Source: Paramacrobiotus richtersi (taxonomy: Eukaryota > Tardigrada > Eutardigrada > Parachela > Macrobiotidae). From it: a stretch of DNA of 26,060 bases. The number at the start of each line of letters is the position of its first letter. The first letter of the stretch is position 1. The stretch lies in contig JAQGAU010000581.1 of assembly GCA_034698045.1 (NCBI GenBank), forward strand, positions 1 through 26,060. The letters are read 5' to 3'. Of the stretch, positions 8,818 through 19,400 are shown one piece after another. The notes under the pieces were generated by a model. The model saw nothing but the letters and a program-made list of their open reading frames with translations. It ran no database searches and was not told where the DNA came from. Position numbers and translations under genes: made by a program.

Positions 8818-11800
8818 ATGCAATACAGATTAGTATTACCAACGTTTGTCCTGCGTCTGCTAATTTTCACCAGCGAATCAGACGCTATATTCCGGCGTAA
8901 AATCACGCGAGAAGATTGGGAAGCCATCTTCGGCAAATACAATAGTTTCCGCTCCAGTGTCAGCTTCAACCAGCCAGCGAACATCTTCCATCTTTTCCCG
9001 GAGAAATCCCATTCCCGGCAGACGATCACCAAAGCCTGCGGACACCCGGGCGGTAGCAATGCCGATCCCTTTGGCCTGGCCACTCAGTTTCGAAAAAGCA
9101 GTAAAATCTCCTTGAGTGAGGTGATTGGTAATGGGAGACTGACGATACGCCGACGACAGGGTGTGGAGCAGCGTGTTAGTCCAAAGATTGTCGGGGGAGC
9201 GGATACGAGTACGGCGGTTGCTTGTTGGCAGGTAAGTTCAATCAGGGAGCATGTCAAGTGTATAGTAGTATTCTCCAGATTGCAGCTATGAGTTGACTCA
9301 ACTGGACATGGAATAGTGTATTGTTTCTGTCAGTACTAACTATTTAATTGGTTTCTTATCGTCCAGCGCTGATAAAATAAATCTGCCGCCATCGATAGAT
9401 ATATCACAGCGTCTGGTTGACAACAATCTGCAGCCATGTGGTTTTTATAGGTTCTGATTGTGGGGCAGACAACAACCGGGACACGGCAGACATGTGGGGG
9501 AGTTATCATCGGGAGTCAGACCATTCTTACCGCTGCACACTGCTTGCTGGACCAAACCACGAGGTCGTTAACAGCAGACAATTCTTCCCCCTTTTTTACT
9601 GCTTTTTTCTGAATGTTTTTTGATACCATTTGTGTTTTATAGCGGGGCTCTTATCAAAAATAACATTTATTTAATTAACAGTTCATTTAATCTTTATGTT
9701 GAAGGGTCCAGTTACCGGTCGCCAACATCCAAGTCATCGTCGGCGCTCTGGACAGCAACGCTCCTGCCACCAACACGAACGACCCTACCGGCTGTGCCCA
9801 AACCTTCACCCCCTCGTCCATGACCATGCACCCGGCTTACAACGATGCGGTGAATGACAACGATGTGGCTGTTATCATTTTATCTGCCGCGATCAACGTG
9901 GATCAGAAACCTTGCACCTGCACACTGTGTTTCAGCACCCGCCAACCGGCCGTTGGGGAGGCGTGTGCTGTTAGCGGATACGGCTTCGAAACCAGCGATT
10001 TTACCAGTACGTATCTGTATGTCCAACAAGAATGATTTTATCAATGTACAGGATCCATTTTATACCCTGCCCATTTTATTGATTTCTATTACTCATTTAG
10101 CGCCACGTGTACCAATCCCACTGAAATGGGTCGCCCAGACCGTGGTCACTCAGACGGACACCGCTATCTGCCCGGTCTTTGCGAACGGTGCCGGCGTCAT
10201 TACGAACTCCACCCAGAACATCTGCACAACCGGTCCCGTAGGGCAGGACGCTTGTATCGGCGACGACGGTTGGTTATCCCAAACAGTAGTCCCAAACTAT
10301 AATAATCCGTTGTTCGATCTAGGAGGAGCACTGGTGTGTTATGATCCGACGAGCAGTGTGTACTACCTAGCTGGGGTTATTGCTTTCGGTTCCGAAACTT
10401 GCGCACAAGGTTTGGGTGGACAGAATACCAAGGTTGCGCTGTATCTACAGTGGATTGCGGATAATGCGCTTTCCGGGGATGTTAGCATCCCAGGGATAAC
10501 CCCGCCTGTGACGGTTACCCCGCCTCCCGTCACCGTTCCCACGGTTAGCTGCCTTTGCTTCATGCCTTTATTCAGTTATTTCCAGTTACTTTTATAAAGA
10601 TGTTTGTTTCGTTATATGTACTGTTCCCTTCCTTAATGTTTCTTATATTATGTGCACACATAATATGTCTTTTTTTCTAGTCTCATTTCCTGCCTATATT
10701 TCAGTAGTTCCCGTCTTTGTTTTACCTCATTGATTTTTGTCAGTAGGATCTTTCTTATCTTGAGCCCTTACTAATTTTTTGACTAGGTTCCGACAGTCCC
10801 TCCAACCGGCCCTACCGAAGCTTGCGGCATTCCAGGCAACGGTCAGATAGATCCCTTCGGGATCGTCGGCCTACCGCGCATCTCCATTCACCAGTTGGGT
10901 CGATCCCGCGCCATCCGCCGCCGTCAAGGACGGGATTATAATCCCTCACTCGAAGCTCGAATCATCGGGGGAACGGACTCATCCACATCGGTCGTCTGCT
11001 GGCAGGTACAGTTAATATAGATTCACCCCTTTTTGAAGTGATGCTGGTGATATGTGACGCCTGCGCTGTATGGTGGGGAATGACGTCATCCATAGACGTT
11101 GTATTGCTATTGTTTTTCATCTTTTAATGCGATACGCAGTGAAATTGTAGAGTTGTACTGTGCTAAGAACCGGCTCTTATTTGACAGGCCTTTGTCGTGG
11201 TGGATGTCGGGGGCGGATCGGAGATCACGTGTGGCGGGGTCATTCTCGGCGCCCAGACCATCTTGACCTCCGGGACCTGTATGATCAATCTCAATGGCAG
11301 TCCGGTTCTGTCCGCTGCCTCCTATACGGTTACGGTGGGGGCGGTCAATAGTGGGGCGCCGGCCTCCAATGCCCAGGATCCCACGGGCTGTGCACAGACG
11401 TTTACAGTGCAGACGGTGGCACTGCATCCGGGCTATGTGTTCGCGACGGATGATAATGATATCGGTAAATTATTACCTTGCAAAATGCTGAAAAAGTTGA
11501 TTAATCGATATACCATTCCAAAACCTGATCGTAATCTAAAAAGATCAATAATAAAAATAATTATTTTGTACTCTTGTAGTGGCACAGTGGGAAAATTAAC
11601 TGCAATTTTCGTTGCACCAACTAGCGGTCCTATATATTTTCAGGAATGTTGACCTTGTCGACTCCCATCGATCTGGCCAATAAGCCCTGTGCATGCCGGA
11701 TATGTCTGACGGATCGGGTGCCAGCATTCGCTGAAACGTGTGTGATGAGCGGATTTGGAGCCGAAACCAATGCAAATCGTAAGCGAAAGGTCATCAATAC

Positions 11801-12497
11801 ATAGGAATTTCGTGGAAAACGTGATGTGGTTCTTAATTGTTGTTGCTGTAGCCATCCGTGATCCCATTCCATTAAAATGGGTCCTGCAAACAATCATACC
11901 ACAGTCGGATACGTGTTCCGTTTTCTGTGCGGGATCGAACCAATGCACCAACACCAGCAATTACCTGTACGTACTGGAGAAGTATTTTATACGTTTTTCG
12001 ATTAAATGAACATTAATTTACAAGTAAACATTCTGTAAGCGCTAAGCTAGGACAAGCAGCGTACATAGTACATATGTATGCGAAAATAAGATTACTATTG
12101 TTGAAAATATCTTTGTGATCGCAGATGCAGCCAGGGCGCTCCCGGACAAGACCAGTGTATAGGTGATAACGGTGGCGCTTTGACCTGTTACAATCCCGTC
12201 CGCAACAACTACTACCTAGCCGGTGTCATCGCTTTCACAACGGAGACGTGTGGCACCGGACAAGGTGGACAGAGTGCGCAAGTTTCAAGATACTTATCGT
12301 GGATATTTGCCAATTCGCTACCGGGTGACGTGGAACTAGATACCGGCACATCAACTGTCCCGACGATGCCGACGATTCCCACTATCCCTACCATACCAAG
12401 CATTCCGACGATACCGACCATTCCTACGATTCCCACCATTCCGCCGGGTGGAACCACGACTTCCGGATATAATTATTTTTATAACAATATGGGTTAA
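8818..12497 (+). CDS. Secreted tandem two-domain serine protease homologue (catalytically dead trypsin fold)
   Basis: Exons: 8818-9231, 9451-9563, 9705-10006, 10101-10268, 10323-10543, 10787-11005, 11188-11464, 11644-11778, 11852-11966, 12125-12497. They sum to 2337 nt (778 aa) with consistent phases. A signal peptide (about 1-23) and a propeptide lead to domain 1, which starts KIVGGAD at residue 124. It has TAAHC (His168), NDNDV (Asp229) and CIGDDGGALVC. A Pro/Thr/Val linker (VTPPPVTVPTVPPTGPTEAC) joins domain 2, which starts RIIGGTD at 465. Domain 2 has LTSGTC (His replaced by Thr509), DDNDI (Asp570) and CIGDNGGALTC. The catalytic Ser is Asp332 in domain 1 and Asn670 in domain 2, so neither should cleave peptides. 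The Asp at the S1-pocket position is kept in both. Both domains open with a Cys-Gly...DPFG segment. The tail is a PTI repeat. A role as a binding or regulatory protease homologue is inferred. The 9705 acceptor (GAAG) is the least certain boundary. Confidence 0.85.
10544..10786 (+). other. Phase-0 intron joining the two protease-like domains
   Basis: Domain 1 ends ...GTTCCCACG|GTTAGC and the next exon starts CTAG|GTTCCGACAGTC, both in phase 0. The join continues the Pro/Thr linker directly into the Cys-Gly pre-domain of domain 2, so I read one gene. If the intron is retained, the first frame runs on to a stop at about 10595 and would give a one-domain protein. Confidence 0.65.
12352..12444 (+). 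repeat. Coding minisatellite: Pro-Thr-Ile repeat tail
   Basis: An imperfect 9-nt unit (for example CCGACGATT or CCCACCATT) is repeated about nine to ten times. It encodes PTM/PTI/PSI triplets before PPGGTTTSGY and the stop. It forms the C-terminal low-complexity tail of the protease homologue, is probably extended, and may be O-glycosylated on Thr. Confidence 0.85.
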
Positions 12498-13495
12498 TTG
12501 ATACTGTACTCGCTTTAATCTCATATTTATCTCATAAAAAAACATTTGTACATTATGCATTCGAAGTATTGAGTGTTATACGAGCACATAAAGGTTGGCA
12601 AAGCGTTACGGATTTGTCGTACAATATTACGTATTTGTTTTGGCGTAGGCAATTACCATGAGCTCGTTATATACTGAGAGTTCAGAAGAATACAGGTAGT
12701 TTTGTGTTTATCCGCTAACAGCCATTACAATTAGAGAAACCCGGCCGGCGCATACAAAAAAAGCTAAACGTTTATGGAAATACAGCAAGTTCGTTTTCTT
12801 AGAAACAATCTCATATTTAACCCGAAAGCTTTGTTTCGTGGTAATACTGGTGGGCGACTTTGACACGTATATTGATTTGTGCGAATTTTTCTTGTAACTT
12901 ACGAAAAGATCAATCCCTGCCCAGTATTTGTTGGTAAATAACGATGTAAGATGTATTATTCAGAATAATCCCACATCTAGTCGTTGATCTGATGAACGAA
13001 GAAGCTGATAAAAACCAGCTTATTTTTACCTGTGGCAAAATCATATCAAAAATGTTGTAAAAGACATGTGTTACGCCACTATATCAACGACTGCATCTAC
13101 CTGTTTTACTTCCACCTGAGTTACCGTTCTCGTAAGCCGACAAATTTAGCTAATAAACTAAGCAAAGAAACACAGTCCCGCCCACATGATCCTCATCATC
13201 CAGAGAGACAGCAGCTTGGCTGTTAATAAAAGGTCGAAAGGATCCGCTCAGCATTTAACCAACGAGCTCTTGAAACCATTATCATTATCTGCCGTTGATG
13301 GCGGTTATGAATAGGCCTGCTCATTCACTGCCGCACACGTCTCGCAGCATGTTAAGTAGCAATTTTCGACAAATCTTTTATATCCAGGTTTTCCCAGCCT
13401 ACAGCAATGAATCCACGCCGACCGATCATGTGGATACCGTACGATAAAGATAGATTCTGATTTCCTTCGAACCGGTGCGGGTCTGAACTTCTGCA
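12498..13495. other. Intergenic between protease homologue and cyclase copy 2
   Basis: No gene recognised. An open frame at 13032-13226 has no recognisable domain. The part nearest 13495 should hold the copy 2 promoter and leader. TTAATAAAAGG near 13222 is the only TATA-like string I noted, 270 bp upstream of the ATG, and it is weak. Confidence 0.4.
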
Positions 13496-16400
13496 ATGAA
13501 GAGCTTATTATGTTTAATCGTTCCGATCGCGCTGTTCACTGGAGTGCACGTTTCGGCAAGGAATATGACAGTTTGCTCCGTAATTGAGGCCTGCAATGAG
13601 AAGTTGGTGTACAACTATCAAAGAGCAGCAGCGGCCATTGCGATGGGTGTTGAGCATGTCAACGAAGTGATTTTATCGGAACTGGATGTTAGACTGATAC
13701 TGCATTACAAGGACGGTGGAAAAGTTTGTGGCGCCAACAATCTCGCCGTTCAACGGGCGCTGGAGTGGATGAGGGAAGGGACGGTGTGTGATATGTACCT
13801 TGGACCTGGTAGGCAATCATTCGGTCAAATTTTAACAGGAATAGAAATACATATCAAATGAAAACTGATGCACATAAATATTATAGTTATCATCGTACAA
13901 ATAATGCGAGTACTGAAAAAATAAGATACTTTAACAATGGTTAGAACGCTTCGTGCCCGATGCCTATAGATGTCGCCAACAATCGATGTCGATATGTGCT
14001 GACAAAAAAGTATTTAATCTGCACCACTTAACGTATGTTTATCAGCGTTAATCGAGTGACACATTATCTACAATATCGATCGAATACGCTGCTGTTGTTG
14101 CAATTTCTCATGCCTGGACTGGTTGTGTCACTTTCGGTTATCTGCAGCACGGATCCCCACGCTTCTTATCATTTGGTTACTTCTGTGGTTGTGATTGTTA
14201 TGGTTTCATAAAACTCCTGTCGAGATTAATATATTTTTTTATAGATGACATATTCGTTAACCGACAACTGCAGTGAATGCTTAAGGGCTATTGTAAAACC
14301 TCCCGACCATCCAGCAGGTTTCCTTCGTATTAAAAGCATGTATATTACGACGACTGAAAACAAGCGGCATCGTTGAATACGCATACGAAGTATCCTGTTA
14401 TCAAGTACTTCCTGATCTACTGTGTTTTTGAATCCTGCGATCTGTTGTGTCAAGTTTCGATAAGTTGGAAATCTAAATCGAATTTTAGAAACTTTTACCA
14501 AAGCAGTTGTGGTATAAACTGCTGTTCGAAATATAGGGCGATTCCCTGCTTTTTCAAGTGCGGTTGGTGCACTTGCAAATTCATGTTCGCTTCAAAGCAA
14601 GTGAACAAAAGCACACCCGGTCATTATGTCATAACAAGCCAAATCAACGTGCATAATTGACTGCCACCGCATATAAGTCATGGGAAAGCATAACGTTGCT
14701 CCCAGGAAGGGGAGCAAATCCATTCTATACAGGGCCCATGCACGTGCGCTTGTCAATAGTAGGACTAACAAAATAATGGGTAATTTTTGGAAAAAGAGGA
14801 TCCGTGTTATCTGACGAGGGTTTGCCTGCCTCTTCCTACCGCATTTCGGCGGAAGTATTCGTCCAGTAAACTGGAATACAATTGGCCAGTACAAAGATGA
14901 TCCTTTTGCAAAGATTAGCTTAATTTATATTACGATTACCAACGGGTGTATGCATTGTGAATGCGACCCATAGCTATAGGCAAAAATAGCGGGTTCAAGT
15001 GGGATACCGGGAACAGGTCAGAGTCCTACCGGCGTTAATTAAGGAAATCAAGAGCACGCACGACTTCATCTTTTCCTTAAGTGGGGCCTTTTCACCCTCT
15101 GCACTAGTTTTTTTTTCAGCGAAGGAATTCTGGAATTCAGGAACCTAAACCTAGGCAGCGGAAATAACAATTTTTGTAACATTCTTCTACAATCATAATA
15201 AACTTGAAATGCTTTCCGTACTGGTAAACTGTATTTGAAAACAAAACTACAACAGCGCCTAAATGAATAAATTATTTTCACCTTAAAAGCAAAGTAATTG
15301 CTGGTCCTCTGGCTGACACTGAAAAAGCTAATTTTACTCAAACTTTGGCCAGTATTCGAAAACATGCGCGGTATCGTAGAGCAGTTATTCTTGTCTTTGT
15401 AATGCAATTACAGGCTGCGACCGATCGGTTGCCGACCTGTACAACATCGCCGCCTACCAGGGCATCCCGCTGCTCGGTGTCCCTGCCTCAAACGCCGTGG
15501 GTTTAACAAAGCTTACGCATGATCAGCTCCCGTTGCTCATCCGCCCAGCGTATTCCATAACTGACCTGGCTGGACTGCTGATCACCTTTCTGGACGAGTT
15601 CAACTACACGCACACCACCGTGCTGACCGATGCGTCTAACGCCTTCTACTCGGAGATTGGGGATATGTTGGTGGGGCAGTTTCGTAACACGCGACCGGAA
15701 CTGTATGAGGCGTCGTGTATGCATACCTTTAAAAGCGCGGAAGACCGGGGTGAGCGGTATGGGGAGCTGTTGGATGCGGGCCGGTTATGTTCACGGGGTA
15801 AGATAAAGAAAGTAAGAAATAAAGCTATATCTGAGCGCGTACGAGTATCTATCTGTAGTAAGAACAGGCCACTGAAGCGATCGCCGGCATATTATTATCA
15901 GTGACTAGCGAATCAGTTAAAACACTTTAACGGCTATACTGCAAACTGTTTATCTCAAGGTTTTCCTCGTCCCGTTTCCTTGTTTCCCAACAAAAAGCTT
16001 TCGTATTTGCGGGCGAACACGAAGCAGAGTTGGTTACTGTCGTCTGCTGGCACTTCCCTTAACTTGCTTCGATTCTGCTTTCCGATTCCCTTGGGAGAAT
16101 TCCAACTGGAATAGTCGAATAGAGCTTGCTTTGTCATTTGAACACTAATCCGTGTTTGTGTGATATTCGATTTCAATAATATATATGTGTGTCTGATCTG
16201 GGAACTTACCATCATTTGACTAAACAAGCAGTAATATGAGCGCATCGCTTTTCATATGTTGACAATAATTTTGTTATTGCAGTGATCTTGCTTCTGGGGA
16301 ATTCTTCAGTCGTGCGGCGAATGATGGTATGATCATTGCATGGATATCGAATTACAGCTGACTTTGTTCTTATGATCAGAACGTAAACATTGCTCAAGTA

Positions 16401-19400
16401 TCCTTGCTTTCAGCTGGTTGCCCGCCAGCGTCAGATGACAAAGGGTGACTATGTATGACCTTGTATACCGCTGTGCCACTAGTAATCCTTTCCGGAACCG
16501 TCTGTCGGTTTTAGGTGTACATTGCGGTGGAGCTATTCAAGAGTAATTTCTGGGGCGATTTTACGTGGAAATTCAATGACGCACTTGATCGTGTAAGGTG
16601 TAGCGTTCGCGTCACATGTGATCTCTTGAACTAAGCTAATGTGTTACAGGAGACCATGCTAGCTTACCGCTCGTTAGCGGTAATTGGGTTGTATGAAGAA
16701 AGCAATTTGGATTTTGTTGAATTCCAGCGAGAAGTCCGTCGAAGAGCGAGACTGGAGTATAGCTACAATTACGGTGCTTTTGAGCAGGTCTGATAATGTT
16801 TCTTCATACAACATTAATTTCCAATTTTTTTTTACGAATCCGTTAAATTTTCATTAGGTTGATCCGGTTGTGGTCAGTTTCTACGAGGCCGTGATTTTGT
16901 ACGGCCACGCAATAGCCGCGGTTATCTACAGCAATGGAAGTTTAGCGAGCGGACTCCAGATCGCTAACGCCATGAAAAACGTTTCATACAAAAGCCCATT
17001 GGGCTACCCAATCCAGATGAACGAACATGGTGATCGAGTGCGGACATTTTCTATTAAAGATTTAAGCAGCGATACCCAAAAGTTCGAGGTTTGATTAATT
17101 CCTTTCTCTCCAACATTGTGATGCACTATGGTTGATCTATGACTACATTATAGACAGAATGTTTTAGAATGTGTTACGCATCGATTACGGAACCCATGAG
17201 CTAACCTGGTTCGGGCAGTTTGAATGGCCAGGTGGATCGGGACTTCCGCCGGATATGCCCTTTTGCGGGTTTGATGGGAAGGCTGCGGTTTGCCAGCAGA
17301 GTGAGTTGAAGTAGCTTTCGTACTTCCTTAGTACGTTGCCTTTTGAAAGCGGTTCCCGTTGTAACCGTTATCGAATATCGTTATGGATCGAGTACACACG
17401 CCTTATATTTACAGCTTCTTCTATCAGTTCTGGTGGTGTTGCTGGAATTGTTATCGGCTGTTTGTTGGCGGTTGCGATTCTGCTGGGAGCCTCATATTTT
17501 GTGCTAAGGTAACGCAACAACCACAGCTCTAGATCGCGTGCTTACATCTGTGACAACTTGTTTAGCAAAAGTATGGCATTCACCGACCCATACTGGTGGC
17601 GAATACGCACCCACGAAGTCCTCCTTTATGGTGTTATGAATGCCACCGAAATGTCCCGAGCTAGCTTGCAGGTGACATATACAATGTCATATTAGTCTAC
17701 AACCCTAATGCGAAAAATTTTAATTGCAGAAATCGGCCATTTCCAAAGATGTGAGCAGTAAAATCTCAAGAACCACAATGATGTCCCAACATCCCTACGG
17801 CATCCCGGCCACTTACGACGGGATCGCCATTTCTCTCCTGGAACTGCCGAAAAAGGAGTTTCGCCCAACCAATCAGCTTATTCAGCAAATGAATGAGGCA
17901 ACATTCCTCTAGCAGTTTATTGAACTTTATTCAGATTTTCTATTCGTCGTTGTCAATGGAAGATGTTTTAGATTCGCTTACTGTCACACCAGAATCTGCA
18001 CCGCTTCGTTGGACTATGTTTGGACGAGCAGAACTTTTGTGATTTTGTTGCCAATGAACTCTGCTCGAAAGGGACATTGGACGATGTGCTGGATGATGAC
18101 CACATCAAACTGGACTGGTCGTTTAAGCATTCACTGATAAGGGACATCAGCGAGGTTACTTTTCATAAGATTCTGCTCAGTCTTGTTACGGAAAGTTTGT
18201 TGGTTCTTAGGGTATGCAATACCTACACAATTCCACCGCACAATCTCACGGGCGTCTCTCCGCCCTGACGTGTGCGGTGGACAGCAGGTTTATGGTCAAG
18301 GTCACGGAGTACGGCCTGACGGGCTTTGTTGATCCAAAGGAACTCTTGATTCCCAATCTGGATGATGAAAACAAGGAGTTCGCCCGGTTGTTGTGGAGAG
18401 CGCCGGAGTTGTTGCGCTGTAACATGCCAGCGAAGGGCACTCAGGTAAACCTTGACATGAACTGTTCGATCATAAAACAATTACGTGTTTGTACACAGAA
18501 AGGTGAGTCGATGATTGCGATGCTGTAAAGCGCCCACCGGGTTAACGGCGTGTTGGGGAATCTTCAGGCGACGTCTACAGCTTTTCCATCATCCTGCAAC
18601 AAATCGTTCTCCGAAGCGGTCCATTCGCGTCAGCGACAGATATAGGGACAAATTCGCATTTCTCAGAAAGAGAGATTTTGACTGAGGTATAGTATACTAG
18701 TGTGGTTTTTCCAACGAATTAATCTATGAAATTTGAATTAGAATTATTCTAATTCAAATGCGAGGGCATTTGAATTAAACTTATTCTAATTCCAACCCGT
18801 AGAATTTGAATTAGAATTATTCTAATTCGAATCCTCGGGCATTTGAATTAGAATAATTCAACTCTAATTGTTCGGAAATAGAATTAGTCTAACAGGAAGT
18901 GGTGAATTTTTCGCCTTTTAAAGTTATTTTTAAGAGCTTAATGCGCACGTTCTGGAACAGCCACGAGATTGTGCGGAAAGCGAAACAGCTAAAAATTACG
19001 CCACCTCTAAATTTTGTGCCATTATTGCTTTCTCTGAGCCACTGCTCTACGGTTATGTGCATGATACAATGTGCTTTCTGCGTTTCGCAGTAATAGAGCG
19101 CAGGTGTCACAGTCAACGGTTTCCTGTCGAGTATCTGCTAACTGCCGTACCTTTCGGCTTCCGCACAATCTAATGGCGGTTCTGAGATTCTTACACTGTT
19201 CTTCACAGTAACATAAAGAGGCAATAAATCGTGGGGGTCCAATTTCCTACGGTTAAATTGTTAGCTTGGTGTACAAGTGGGCTATCGTTAACTCTGACCC
19301 GTCGAATATTATGAGAACTTTTTATACCGTTTAATGCCTTACAAGTTAGACTTATTCAAATGGCGCTGAAATAGAATATGAATAATTCATATTCAAATGT

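Noticed and set aside
9854..10597. Continuous 247-codon frame as a separate gene
   Set aside because: It overlaps exons 3-5 of the protease homologue, reads exon 3 out of frame and runs through two introns. Only its 10101-10543 part is real coding sequence.
14985..15040. GGGTTCAAGTGGG as a tRNA T-arm
   Set aside because: The B-box consensus fails after GGTTCAAG and no acceptor or anticodon stem can be paired around it.
18887..19116. Frames inside the intron element as a transposase remnant
   Set aside because: Both the 18899-19093 (+) and 18889-19116 (-) frames are short, overlap each other and contain no DDE, zinc-finger or other transposase motif.
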